Shown here piece after piece: positions 32,531 to 40,343 of a stretch of DNA of 64,000 nt. Origin of the DNA: Bog-756 sp035949055 (GTDB taxonomy: Bacteria; Actinomycetota; Acidimicrobiia; Acidimicrobiales; RAAP-2); assembly GCA_035949055.1 (NCBI GenBank), contig DASZIO010000012.1, forward strand, positions 1 to 64,000, read 5' to 3'. How positions within the stretch are numbered: the first letter of the stretch is position 1; each line of letters opens with the position of its first letter. The position numbers were made by a program, and so were the translations under genes. The notes beneath the pieces are model-generated. The model searched no databases. It saw only the letters and a list, made by a program, of their open reading frames with translations, and was not told the DNA's origin.

Positions 32531-33580
32531 TCAACTGACGGCGGATCGCCACAGGGCGGCGTGGGCCGCTGCGCTCGCCTCCCACGTGAAGGTGGCTGCG
32601 CGCTTCCGGCCCCGCTCCACCATCGCCGAGCCCTCGGCCCCACGGTCGAGCGCGGCGATCAGCCCCTCGGCCAGCCCGGGTCCGTCGGGTTCGACCAGCA
32701 GTGCGCCGTCGCCGCACACCTCGGGCAGCGAGCTCCTCGCCGCCGCCACGACCGGGACACCCGCCGCCATCGCTTCGAGCGCCGGCAGGCCGAATCCCTC
32801 GTAGGTGGATGGGACGACGACCGCCGCGGCCGCCGCCATCACGCCCGGTATCGCCGCGTCGTCGACCCGACCGGTGGTAACGGTGGCCGGCAGGGGACCG
32901 AACAGGCGGTCGCGGCGATCGTCGGGCGGCCCCACCAGCACCAGCTCGGTGCCGGGCCGGGCCTCCCGGACCAGGGGCCACGCCGCGGCCAGGCCGGCCA
33001 GGTTCTTCCGCGCGGTGGACCCGCCGGCGTGCAGGACGAACGGCTGACGGATACCGAGCCCGGCCAGTTGTGACTCGTCGAGGGCGGTGGCGCCGAAGAA
33101 CCGGGGGTCGACACCGTTGTGGATGGCGACCGGCGAGTCCACCCCCAATTGGGAAGCCACTTCGTCAGCGGAGAATTGCGACGGGCAGATCACCACCGCG
33201 GCTCGCCGGGCGCTGTCCGCGGCATCCCTCGGGGCATGTCCTTCGTCGCCGAATCGCCAGGGAACCACGTCATGGATGGTCAGCGCCTCTGGGGGTGGCG
33301 CCGGGGGCAGCCGGAGGTCGAATCGGTGCACCAGGTCATGGCCGCGGTAGATGACGCGGCCCACGGCGCGCCGCAAGACGGGCGACGCGTCGGCGAGAAA
33401 TCGGGACGGGACCCGCACCGTTCCGGCCAGCGGCGATCGCAGCGTCACCACCGTCACGTCGGATACCGACCATCGGTCATCGAGGGCACCGGGCGCCCGC
33501 CAGCGCAGCTCCCGCTCGTAGACCTGCTGTCCCATCGGCTCACCGGCGGCGAGCGTCGCGAAGGCCAACCGGGTCGTCAT
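32531..33580 (-). CDS. Glycosyltransferase family 4
   Basis: 349 aa from ATG 33580 (MTTRLAFATLAAGEPMGQQVYERELRWR). The reading frame stays open to 33724, but the extra 48 residues are Arg-rich and not family-like. GT-B features: VICPSQFSADEVASQLGVD, FVLHAGGSTARKNLAGLAAAW, and the donor site YEGFGLPALEAMAAGVPVVAA with the EX7E pair. Sits 68 bp upstream of the other GT4 on the same strand; both face away from the PAP2-like gene. Likely adds sugars such as mannose to the glycan (inference from family). Confidence 0.92.
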   Translation of the reverse strand: MTTRLAFATLAAGEPMGQQVYERELRWRAPGALDDRWSVSDVTVVTLRSPLAGTVRVPSRFLADASPVLRRAVGRVIYRGHDLVHRFDLRLPPAPPPEALTIHDVVPWRFGDEGHAPRDAADSARRAAVVICPSQFSADEVASQLGVDSPVAIHNGVDPRFFGATALDESQLAGLGIRQPFVLHAGGSTARKNLAGLAAAWPLVREARPGTELVLVGPPDDRRDRLFGPLPATVTTGRVDDAAIPGVMAAAAAVVVPSTYEGFGLPALEAMAAGVPVVAAARSSLPEVCGDGALLVEPDGPGLAEGLIAALDRGAEGSAMVERGRKRAATFTWEASAAAHAALWRSAVS

Positions 33581-33705
33581 CGCCGGCCGCGGCGCGCCGG
33601 AGCGGGGTCGAAGACCGCGGCAAAGGTGATGGCTTCGGAGGCGATGGGCCAGGTTAAAGCGTGCGGCCGCCGATCGCCCGCCCCGGACCCGGCCACCCCA
33701 GCCGG

Positions 33706-33711
33706 TAGTTT
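33706..33711 (+). promoter_or_regulatory. -10 element of PAP2-like gene (leaderless)
   Basis: TAGTTT, 6 nt before the GTG start at 33718. Confidence 0.5.
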
Positions 33712-33717
33712 TGTGGG

Positions 33718-34473
33718 GTGACACCCATTACCGGGACCGAGGGTCGTCCTGCGCCTGTTTCCCGCACGCCGGCCCGACGGGCCGCCCCGCCAGCCGCCCG
33801 CCGCGGACAGGAGGCCAAGCTCGAGCTGATGGCCGGAGCCGTGCTGGTGGGTGTCACCGCAGTCGGCGGGCTCTGGTTCGCGCTGCGACCAGCATCGGGG
33901 GTATTCGACCGGTGGCTCCTCGATCTGGTGGGCGCCAGCCGGAGCCGCTGGTTCATCGACGTGACGAACCTGCACCATCCTTGGGTGGTCGTCCTCGGTG
34001 CCGTCGTGGCCGCCGCGGTCACCTTCCCGAGGGACCGGCCCCGCAGCCTGGCTTGCTTGCTCGGGCCGCCCCTCGCCCTGCTGGTCTGCGAACTGGTGGT
34101 CAAGCCACTGGTGGGTCGCACGTTGGGTGGATCCCTCTCGTACCCCTCCGGTTCCACGGCTGGGGCGGCCGCCCTGGCGGTTGCGGCGGTGCTGGCCACC
34201 CCGGCTCGCTGGCGCCCGTTCACCGCCGTCATCGGCGCGGCGTACGCGGTCTGGATGGCGGTCGCCGTCGTGGCGCTCGGCTGGCACTACCCGACTGATG
34301 CGCTTGCCGGCCTCGCCTTCGGGGTCGGCGTGGTCCTGGTGACCGACGGCGCGTCGTGGACGGTCTTCGGCCGCCCGGACCGGGTTCAGGGCCGTCCGGC
34401 CGGACCTTCCACCCCCCCGCCCTCGCGGTCCTCGCCGTCCTCCCGGTTACGTACCTTCCTGTCCTCCCGGTGA
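33718..34473 (+). CDS. PAP2-superfamily membrane phosphatase-like protein
   Basis: 251 aa with about five hydrophobic helices. PAP2 motifs are visible but altered: KPLVGRTLGGS (Kx6RP-like), YPSGST in place of PSGH, and GWHYPTDALAG carrying the C3 His and Asp. The PSGH histidine (general acid/base) is thus Ser/Thr, so activity is doubtful. Related proteins dephosphorylate undecaprenyl or phosphatidyl carriers, which would fit the glycan cluster. The last ~30 residues (Arg/Ser/Pro-rich) lie antisense to the C-terminus of the next gene: the two 3' ends overlap by 88 bp. Leaderless-type promoter. Confidence 0.78.
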   Translation: MTPITGTEGRPAPVSRTPARRAAPPAARRGQEAKLELMAGAVLVGVTAVGGLWFALRPASGVFDRWLLDLVGASRSRWFIDVTNLHHPWVVVLGAVVAAAVTFPRDRPRSLACLLGPPLALLVCELVVKPLVGRTLGGSLSYPSGSTAGAAALAVAAVLATPARWRPFTAVIGAAYAVWMAVAVVALGWHYPTDALAGLAFGVGVVLVTDGASWTVFGRPDRVQGRPAGPSTPPPSRSSPSSRLRTFLSSR

Positions 34474-34874
34474 CGCACGACGGCCACGGTGCGGGTGGGG
34501 TCGTCCGGGTCGAAGTGGAGGTCGATCGGGTGATCGGGGTCGTCGGGCTCGCCCGGTGCCTCGATCACCAGGGCGGGACGCTGGCGCGGTAGCTCGAGTG
34601 CCTCCTTGAGACCGAGGGCGATGCCGGTCATCACCGCGCCGGTGGCCGACCGCTTCCTCCACTCGTTGAAGCGACGGGGATCCCGCCCACTGGCGCCGGC
34701 TTCTGCCTCGGTGGCGCCGTCCATTGAGCCTTCCGTCGTCCGATCCGCCGAGGCGTCCGTCGTCCGGTCCGCCGAGGCGTCGGGACCGCCGTCCGCCGGC
34801 CTCTCCGTCGCCTCGTCCGCCGCCCTGACCGGTTCGGATCCGTCCTCTGGTCGGGTAGGTCGTGCATCGTCCAC
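34386..34874 (-). CDS. Hypothetical acidic protein with repeat-containing N-terminus
   Basis: 162 aa from GTG 34874. N-terminal ~75 residues are low complexity and acidic, including a DASADRTT/DASADRTT repeat encoded by a 24-bp tandem repeat (34733-34780). The C-terminal part (FNEWRKRSATGAVMTGIALGLKEAL, then PDDPDHPIDLHFDPDDPTRTVAVVRH) looks like a conserved small domain with one short hydrophobic helix. No function recognised. Its 3' end overlaps the PAP2-like gene by 88 bp in convergent orientation. Frame extension upstream past 34874 is a shadow of the dtxR-type gene. Confidence 0.65.
   Translation of the reverse strand: MDDARPTRPEDGSEPVRAADEATERPADGGPDASADRTTDASADRTTEGSMDGATEAEAGASGRDPRRFNEWRKRSATGAVMTGIALGLKEALELPRQRPALVIEAPGEPDDPDHPIDLHFDPDDPTRTVAVVRHREDRKVRNREDGEDREGGGVEGPAGRP
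34733..34780. repeat. 24-bp tandem repeat, two copies
   Basis: CCGTCGTCCGATCCGCCGAG plus GCGT, repeated with one substitution (A to G at position 11); in frame, encoding an 8-residue duplication in the acidic protein. Confidence 0.8.
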
Positions 34875-34976
34875 CGTCCCACCGTACCGTCGGGGGCAAG
34901 CGCCCGAGACCGGGCCATCAGACGGACCGACCTGGCTGTGACGGGGGCGTCGGGAACCGGTCAGCCGCCCGTACCG

Positions 34977-34982
34977 TAGGAT
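34977..34982 (+). promoter_or_regulatory. -10 element of dtxR-family gene (leaderless)
   Basis: TAGGAT, 7 nt before the GTG start at 34990. Confidence 0.55.
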
Positions 34983-34989
34983 CGATCCC

Positions 34990-35649
34990 GTGCTTGACCG
35001 ATTCCATCCGCCGGTCGAGGAGTACCTCGAGACCATCTTCGCGCTCCAGGAGGAAGGGATCCCGGTCATCCAGGCCCGGCTGGCCGAACGGCTCGACAAG
35101 GCCGCGCCGTCGGTCTCCGAGATGCTCGACCGGCTCGAGGCGGACGATCTCATCGAGCGGACTTCGAGACAGATCACCATGACCGACAAGGGGGCGGCCG
35201 TGGCGGAGGGCGTGGTCCGCAAGCACCGCTTGGCCGAGCGCCTCCTGGTGGACATCATCGGGCTCGACTGGGAGAAGGCCCACATCGAGGCGGGCCGCTG
35301 GGAGCACGTCATTTCCGACGACGTCGAGGAGCGGCTGGTCGTCCTCCTCGGCAACCCGACCACCTGCCCCCACGGGAACCCGATCCCCGGGGTCGAGCGC
35401 ATCGGCCCGACCCAGCGCCGCCTGGACGAGGCCCGGCCCGGCGACCGGATCCGCCTCGAACGCATCACCGAGAGCGTCGAGCACGAGGCCGACTCCCTCT
35501 CCTACCTCGGGGCGAACGGCCTGACCCCGGGCACCACCGCGGTGGTCGGGGCCCGGGCCCCGGACGGCACCCTCACCCTGCTGGTCGGCGGGGCCACCAT
35601 CGCCCTCGGACCGGCGATGACCCAGCGCATGTACGTCGCCTCGGCCTGA
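34990..35649 (+). CDS. DtxR/IdeR-family metal-dependent repressor
   Basis: 219 aa. N-terminal winged helix (VEEYLETIFALQEEGIPVIQARLAERLDKAAPSVSEMLDRLEADDLI), a dimerisation/metal domain with HRLAERLLVDIIGL and the metal-ligand loop CPHGNPIPG, and a C-terminal SH3-like (FeoA-type) domain from about residue 145. The three-domain length favours an IdeR/DtxR-type Fe(II) sensor over the shorter MntR. Represses iron uptake and storage genes when metal-loaded. No target is evident next to it. Promoter architecture predicts a leaderless message. Confidence 0.93.
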   Translation: MLDRFHPPVEEYLETIFALQEEGIPVIQARLAERLDKAAPSVSEMLDRLEADDLIERTSRQITMTDKGAAVAEGVVRKHRLAERLLVDIIGLDWEKAHIEAGRWEHVISDDVEERLVVLLGNPTTCPHGNPIPGVERIGPTQRRLDEARPGDRIRLERITESVEHEADSLSYLGANGLTPGTTAVVGARAPDGTLTLLVGGATIALGPAMTQRMYVASA

Positions 35650-35721
35650 GGTCCGCGCGGCCGGCCACCGCCTTCACCCCCCCGGCACCGGTCGGACCCC
35701 GGCCCGTCAGCCGCGACCGGT

Positions 35722-35748
35722 TCAGCACTCACTAGAGTGGAGTGCCAA
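35722..35748. promoter_or_regulatory. CIRCE element (HrcA operator) upstream of hrcA
   Basis: TCAGCACTC-N9-GAGTGCCAA, two mismatches from the consensus TTAGCACTC-N9-GAGTGCTAA. The N9 spacer (ACTAGAGTG) contains a TAGAGT -10 element at 35733-35738, so HrcA binding would block its own promoter. Confidence 0.9.
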
Positions 35749-35786
35749 CACCTGTGCGCACCGGACCTGCTGCCCACAGGGGCGGG

Positions 35787-36899
35787 GTGCCAGGGTCCAG
35801 CGAGACGCCCATGCCAGCCACTGACGACAGCCGAACAGAGCACAGCCCGGGATCGGGCCTGGATCTCGACGGCCGCAAGGCGGCCGTCCTCAACGCGGTG
35901 GTGAGCGAGTACATCGGCTCGGCCCAGCCGGTCGGGTCCCAGCACGTGGTCGACGCGCCGGGGGTGAGCGTCTCCTCGGCCACGGTGCGATCGGACATGG
36001 CCGCCCTCGAACGGGATGGGTACCTCACCCAGCCGCACACCAGTGCGGGCCGGATCCCGACCGACAAGGGCTACCGGTTCTTCGTCGACCACTTGGCCGG
36101 CCCGGGGACCCTCGACTCCTCGAGTCGGCACCAAGTGCGGAACTTCTTCGACCATGCCCACGGTGAGATCGAGTCGATGCTCGAGCGGACCTCGGGCCTC
36201 CTTGCCGACCTCACCGAGTGCACCGCCATGGTGGTCGGACCCTCGCACGACTCGGCGCCGATCCGTTCGGTCCAGTTGGTGGGCCTCGGACCGAGGGTGG
36301 CGCTGCTCGTGGTGGTACTGGCCGACGGAGCCGTCCAGAAGCAGTCCGTCGAGTTCGGGGTGGACGTGGATGACGCCCGCCTGTCCGACGCCGCCGCCCG
36401 GCTGGCCGCTCACTCCCTCGGCCTGCCCCTGGCCAGGGTGCCGGCCCGGGCGTCCACGACCGGTGACCGGTCCACCGACGCGGTGGTCTCCGCCGCGCTG
36501 CGGGTCCTTCGGTCGCTCGGCTCCCTCGAGGGAGGTGACCAGCTCTTCGTCGGCGGTTCCTCCAACATGGCCTCGGCATTCGACGCGGTCGAGACCGTCC
36601 GCTCGGTGCTCACCATCCTCGAGCAGCAGCTGGTGGTGGTGACGCTGCTGCGTGACATCCTCGACACCGGACTGTCGGTGGCCATCGGCACCGAGCATGG
36701 GGTGGAGCCCCTCGCCGCCTGCGCCATCGTGGTCATGCCGGTGTCGGTCGACGGCGTGGAGACGGGCACCATCGGGCTGCTCGGTCCGACCCGCATGAAC
36801 TATCCCTTGGCCCTCGCCGCCGCTCGTGTGGTCGGCGGCCGGTTGGGCGAGCGGTTGAGCGAGGTCGTCCCGACGCCGTCGCGAGGGCGCTCGGCATGA
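35787..36899 (+). CDS. hrcA: Heat-inducible transcription repressor HrcA
   Basis: 370 aa from GTG 35787, which follows AGGGGCGG; other in-frame starts (GTG 35742, inside the operator, and ATG 35811) are possible. Winged-helix domain: GRKAAVLNAVVSEYIGSAQPVGSQHVV, SVSSATVRSDMAALERDGYLTQPHTSAGRIPTDKGYRFFVD, then the GAF-like domain ending SVDGVETGTIGLLGPTRMNYP. Represses chaperone genes by binding CIRCE, with GroEL as co-factor. A CIRCE element lies directly upstream. Overlaps dnaJ by ATGA. Confidence 0.95.
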   Translation: MPGSSETPMPATDDSRTEHSPGSGLDLDGRKAAVLNAVVSEYIGSAQPVGSQHVVDAPGVSVSSATVRSDMAALERDGYLTQPHTSAGRIPTDKGYRFFVDHLAGPGTLDSSSRHQVRNFFDHAHGEIESMLERTSGLLADLTECTAMVVGPSHDSAPIRSVQLVGLGPRVALLVVVLADGAVQKQSVEFGVDVDDARLSDAAARLAAHSLGLPLARVPARASTTGDRSTDAVVSAALRVLRSLGSLEGGDQLFVGGSSNMASAFDAVETVRSVLTILEQQLVVVTLLRDILDTGLSVAIGTEHGVEPLAACAIVVMPVSVDGVETGTIGLLGPTRMNYPLALAAARVVGGRLGERLSEVVPTPSRGRSA

Positions 36900-38035
36900 C
36901 CACCCCCGATCTCTACGAGGTGCTGGGCGTCCGGCGGGATGCGACCGATGACGAGTTGAAGCGCGCCTACCGGGTCAAGGCCCGCGAATACCATCCCGAC
37001 GCCAACAGCGGGGATGCCGAGACCGAGGAACGGTTCAAGGAGGTGAGCCTGGCCTACGAGGTCTTGAAGGACCCCGAGCGCCGGGCCCGCTACGACCGGT
37101 TCGGGCCCGAGGGCGTATTTGGCGCGGGTGCGGGTGGGGGTGGCGCCGGTGACCCGTTCGCCGGGGGCCTCGGTGACCTCTTCGACGCGTTCTTCGGCGG
37201 CATGGGCGGGGCGACCGGGGGCCGCAGCCGCCGGGCCGGCCCGACGCCGGGGCCCGACGCCGAGCTGGTGTTGCGCCTCGCGTTCAAGGAGGCCGTCTTC
37301 GGCGTGCAGCGCGAGGTCGAGGTCGAGACCCCCGTGCACTGCACGGTGTGCGAAGGCTCGGGGGCCAGGCCCGGCACCAGTGCCGTGCGCTGTCCCGATT
37401 GCGACGGAGTCGGCGAGCTCCGCCGGGTGCGCCAGTCGATCCTTGGCCAAGTGATCACGGCGGTCCCCTGCGGTCGGTGCCAGGGGACGGGCCGGTCGGT
37501 CGAGAGTCCGTGCGAGGCGTGCCGCGGCGAGGGCCGCCGGAACGAGCGCCGCACGCTCACCGTCGACATCCCCGCCGGCGTGGACGACGGGTCGACGCTC
37601 CGCTTGGCCGGCCACGGCCCGGCCGGCTTCCGGGGCGGCCCGAACGGCGCCCTGTTCGTCCATCTCTCGGTGCCCGCCGACGGCCGGTTCGAACGTTCCG
37701 GCGTCGACCTGCACACCGCGGTCCACGTCCCCCTGACGCTCGCCTCCCTGGGCGGGAGCGTCACGTTCGAGACCCTGGATGACGTCCGGGACCTCCCCAT
37801 CGTCGCCGGAACCCACAGCGGCACCGTCATCCCACTCAAGGGTCTGGGCGTCCCGAAGCTACGGGGCCGCGGCCGTGGTGACCTGTTCGTCCATGTGAAC
37901 GTGGACACGCCCACCGATCTCGACGACCGCCAGCGGGAGCTCCTGTTCGCCCTGGCCGAGGCGCGCGGCGAGGAGCTCGGGGAGGCGCCGCACAACGAGG
38001 GCCTCTTCTCCAAGTTGCGCTCCGCCCTCAGCTGA
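36896..38035 (+). CDS. dnaJ: Chaperone protein DnaJ (type I, with zinc domain)
   Basis: 379 aa. J domain (residues about 4-70) with HPD in YHPDANSGD; Gly/Phe-rich linker; zinc-binding domain with four CxxCxGxG-type repeats, CTVCEGSGAR, CPDCDGVGEL, CGRCQGTGRS and CEACRGEGR; C-terminal substrate-binding domains. Stimulates DnaK ATPase and delivers unfolded proteins. hrcA-dnaJ-rsmE is a common actinobacterial order; dnaK/grpE are not in the window, so this is likely a second DnaJ besides one in the dnaK operon. Confidence 0.96.
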   Translation: MTTPDLYEVLGVRRDATDDELKRAYRVKAREYHPDANSGDAETEERFKEVSLAYEVLKDPERRARYDRFGPEGVFGAGAGGGGAGDPFAGGLGDLFDAFFGGMGGATGGRSRRAGPTPGPDAELVLRLAFKEAVFGVQREVEVETPVHCTVCEGSGARPGTSAVRCPDCDGVGELRRVRQSILGQVITAVPCGRCQGTGRSVESPCEACRGEGRRNERRTLTVDIPAGVDDGSTLRLAGHGPAGFRGGPNGALFVHLSVPADGRFERSGVDLHTAVHVPLTLASLGGSVTFETLDDVRDLPIVAGTHSGTVIPLKGLGVPKLRGRGRGDLFVHVNVDTPTDLDDRQRELLFALAEARGEELGEAPHNEGLFSKLRSALS

Positions 38036-38040
38036 GCCCG

Positions 38041-38838
38041 GTGGCCCGCTCCGATCCGGGCCGATCCCCGGCCCGAGGCGTTGGGCCCACCGGGCCGGAT
38101 CCGGTCCTCATGGGGGCGGCAGCCATGGTGTTCGTCGAGGACCTGGGTTCACCCTCGCTGACCTCCGGCGATGCCCACCACTTGCTCGATGTGCTGCGGC
38201 TCCGGCCCGGAGCGCCCGTCGTGGCCTCGGACGGGGCCGGGCGGTGGGTCCCCTGCCGGGTGCCCGCCGGGGTCGGGCCGTCTGGACGGGCCCGCCCGGT
38301 CGACCGCGCCCGCCTCCTGGTGGTGGACGGTCCGGTCACCGCATCTCCCGCGCCGCGCCCCCCGTTGACCGTCGCGTTCGCGCCGACCAAGGGGGACCGG
38401 CCCGAGCGGGTCACCCGCACCCTCACCGAGTTGGGAGTGGACCGGATCGTCCCCATCCGGTCGGCCCGGTCGGTGGTCCGCTGGGAGGGACCGCGGGGCG
38501 ACCGCGCCGTGGAGCGTCTCCGTCGGGTGGCCCGGGAGGCCGCGGCCCAGTGCCGTCGGCCCTGGCTGCCCGAGGTCTCGCCGCCGACCGACCTCGACGC
38601 CCTGGCCGTCCGGACCGGCGTGCCGATCTGCCTGGCCCAACCGGGCGGGCGCGCCCCGTCCCTCGACCCGCCGGGGCTGACGGTGGGACCGGAGGGGGGC
38701 TGGGACGCCGATGAGCTGGCCCGTTACGGCCCCGGTGTCGGCCTCGGGCCGACCGTGCTGCGGGCCGAGACGGCCGCCGTGGCCGCCGGCGCCGTCCTGT
38801 GCGCTCTCCGGTCGGGAATGGTCGGATCCCTTGCGTAA
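38041..38838 (+). CDS. rsmE: 16S rRNA m3U1498 methyltransferase RsmE
   Basis: 265 aa by the longest start; internal ATGs at 38110 or 38128 (MVFVEDLGSP) fit the family N-terminus better. SPOUT-class features: TVAFAPTKGDRPERVTRTLTELGVDRIVPI, RSVVRWEG, REAAAQCRRPWLPEV, and the knot TVGPEGGWDADEL with LGPTVLRAETAAVAAGAVL. Methylates N3 of U1498 in the small subunit decoding region. The C-terminus is Arg-free and normal; no oddities except the proline-rich N-terminus of the long start. Confidence 0.93.
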   Translation: MARSDPGRSPARGVGPTGPDPVLMGAAAMVFVEDLGSPSLTSGDAHHLLDVLRLRPGAPVVASDGAGRWVPCRVPAGVGPSGRARPVDRARLLVVDGPVTASPAPRPPLTVAFAPTKGDRPERVTRTLTELGVDRIVPIRSARSVVRWEGPRGDRAVERLRRVAREAAAQCRRPWLPEVSPPTDLDALAVRTGVPICLAQPGGRAPSLDPPGLTVGPEGGWDADELARYGPGVGLGPTVLRAETAAVAAGAVLCALRSGMVGSLA

Positions 38839-38894
38839 CCACGCTCCGTGAGCAAGACTACACAGAGAGGCAGGGCTTTCCGATCAGGAGGGGC

Positions 38895-38915
38895 GGCCAC
38901 TCCTAGTGAGTGGCC
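38895..38915. promoter_or_regulatory. Perfect 8-bp inverted repeat upstream of bldD-like gene
   Basis: GGCCACTC-CTAGT-GAGTGGCC. Could be an operator, or a hairpin ending the rsmE transcript. Lies about 85 bp before the bldD-like start. Confidence 0.45.
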
Positions 38916-39000
38916 TGCAACAGCAGTACGCACCTGCGTCACATTGGCAATGCCGGAGCTCGGGGGGCATCGGCGGAGACGAGCGGAGGTGCAGGTGACC

Positions 39001-39588
39001 ATGACCGACGACGGTGTCGGGGTATTCGACGACGATGACGAACGGGAGGTGGCGGCCCGGGTCGCCTATGCCCGTGCGGTGGGAGCCCGGCTGCGGGCCA
39101 TGCGCAAACAGATGCGCCTCTCGCTCCAGGCGGTGGAGGCCATGTCGGAACAGGAGTTCAAGGCGTCGGTGCTCGGAGCCTACGAGCGGGGCGAACGGGC
39201 CATCTCGGTGCCCCGGCTCCAGCGGCTGGCCAAGCTCTACGACGTGCCCGTCGATCAGCTGCTGCCGCCCGACGAGGCCTCCATCACCAGATGGGGGGCG
39301 TCGTCCACCATGGAGGACGCCGCCGCCCTGAACGGTCGGCGGCCGGGCCATTCGGGCACCGGTGAGAAGGTCGCCATCGACTTGACCAAGCTGCACACGG
39401 TGAGCGGGCCCGAGCGGGACCTGTTGCGCCGGTTCCTGAGCATGATCCAGGTCCACCGCCAGGACTTCAACGGCCGGATGATCACCATCCGGGCCGAGGA
39501 CGTCCGGGCCATCGCCTGCCTGTTCGGGGTGACCCCCGACAGCATGGGCTCACGCCTGGACGAGCTCGGGTTGCTGGTCGACGTCTGA
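39001..39588 (+). CDS. BldD-like XRE-family regulator with c-di-GMP binding motif
   Basis: 195 aa from ATG 39001 (GGAGGT 10 nt upstream; a GTG at 38995 is also possible). HTH domain at about 28-85: GARLRAMRKQMRLSLQAVE, GAYERGERAISVPRLQRLAKLYDVPVDQLL. The C-terminal domain has the BldD signature for the c-di-GMP tetramer: RQD-FNGRMITI-RAED, that is RxD-X8-RxxD with Arg153/Asp155 and Arg164/Asp167. In Streptomyces BldD with c-di-GMP represses sporulation genes; here its targets are unknown. An acidic N-terminal tail (DDDDE) is extra. Confidence 0.9.
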   Translation: MTDDGVGVFDDDDEREVAARVAYARAVGARLRAMRKQMRLSLQAVEAMSEQEFKASVLGAYERGERAISVPRLQRLAKLYDVPVDQLLPPDEASITRWGASSTMEDAAALNGRRPGHSGTGEKVAIDLTKLHTVSGPERDLLRRFLSMIQVHRQDFNGRMITIRAEDVRAIACLFGVTPDSMGSRLDELGLLVDV

Positions 39589-39607
39589 TGAGCGGGCGGT
39601 GTCCGCC

Positions 39608-39877
39608 ATGACCGACGCCATCCGGTGGCTCAGCACCAAGCAGGCCTCCGAGCGGCTGGGCATCACCCTGCGCAGCCTGTACCGCTTCATCGACGAGGGC
39701 GACCTGGTGGCCTACAAGTTCGGCCGGGTCATCCGGATCCAGGAGGCCGACGTCGACCGGTTCATCGAGGCGAGCCGCATCGCGCCGGGCAGCCTCGATC
39801 ACCTCTACCCCGAGGTGAAGGGCAACGGGCGCGCCCACGTCGCCGGAGACGGCTTGTCCGCCGGCGGGGGCGCGTGA
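39608..39877 (+). CDS. Helix-turn-helix (excisionase/MerR-type) DNA-binding protein
   Basis: 89 aa from ATG 39608 (GTG 39599 possible). A single winged HTH of the excisionase/MerR class: WLSTKQASERLGITLRSLYRFIDEGDLVAYKFGRVIRIQEADVDRFIEA. Despite the Xis-like domain there is no integrase nearby, and a small regulator is more likely than a phage function. Lies 19 bp after the bldD-like gene and 3 bp before the HIT gene, so it is probably part of a bldD-HTH-HIT operon. Confidence 0.85.
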   Translation: MTDAIRWLSTKQASERLGITLRSLYRFIDEGDLVAYKFGRVIRIQEADVDRFIEASRIAPGSLDHLYPEVKGNGRAHVAGDGLSAGGGA

Positions 39878-39880
39878 CGC

Positions 39881-40234
39881 TTGGCCGCTGACTGCCTGTT
39901 CTGCGGGATCGTGGCCGGAGACGTGCCGGCCGACATCGTGCGGTCGGACGAGTTGACGGTGGCATTCCGCGACCTCAACCCCCAGGCGCCGCTCCATGTG
40001 CTGGTCGTGCCGAGGCGGCACATCAGCAATGCGTCCAGCCTGACCGCGGCGGACGCGCCCGACCTGGCGGCCATGGTCACTGCGGCCAAGGCCGTTGCCG
40101 ACGACGAGGGCTTCGGGGGCGATGACCGCGGCTACCGGCTCGTCTTCAACGTGGGGCCTGACGCGCTCAACTCGGTGCCCCACCTCCACCTGCACGTCCT
40201 CGGGGGTCGCACCTTCGGTTGGCCCCCGGGGTGA
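39881..40234 (+). CDS. HIT-family (histidine triad) nucleotide-binding protein
   Basis: 117 aa, TTG start. CLFCGIVAGDVPADIVRSDE at the N-terminus and the triad HLHLHVLGG at the C-terminus define the HINT branch; the active-site His is the middle one. Hydrolyses AMP-phosphoramidates or aminoacyl-adenylates. The two N-terminal Cys plus triad residues are intact. Follows the HTH gene with a 3-bp gap. Confidence 0.93.
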   Translation: MAADCLFCGIVAGDVPADIVRSDELTVAFRDLNPQAPLHVLVVPRRHISNASSLTAADAPDLAAMVTAAKAVADDEGFGGDDRGYRLVFNVGPDALNSVPHLHLHVLGGRTFGWPPG

Positions 40235-40320
40235 CAGAGGCCACGGCAGGACAGACCCCGCTCCACGGGTCGGGGCCCGGGGCGGGCGGGTGGCCCGGAT
40301 CACCCCTTCAGACCCACTGG

Positions 40321-40326
40321 TAGGGT
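40321..40326 (+). promoter_or_regulatory. -10 element of phoH
   Basis: TAGGGT, 17 nt before the GTG start of phoH; predicted leader about 10 nt. Confidence 0.4.
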
Positions 40327-40343
40327 CGCGTCCCAGAACGCAC

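Noticed and set aside
39608..39877. Excisionase as sign of a prophage or integrated element
   Set aside because: No integrase, att repeat or phage gene near it; flanked by conserved chromosomal genes.
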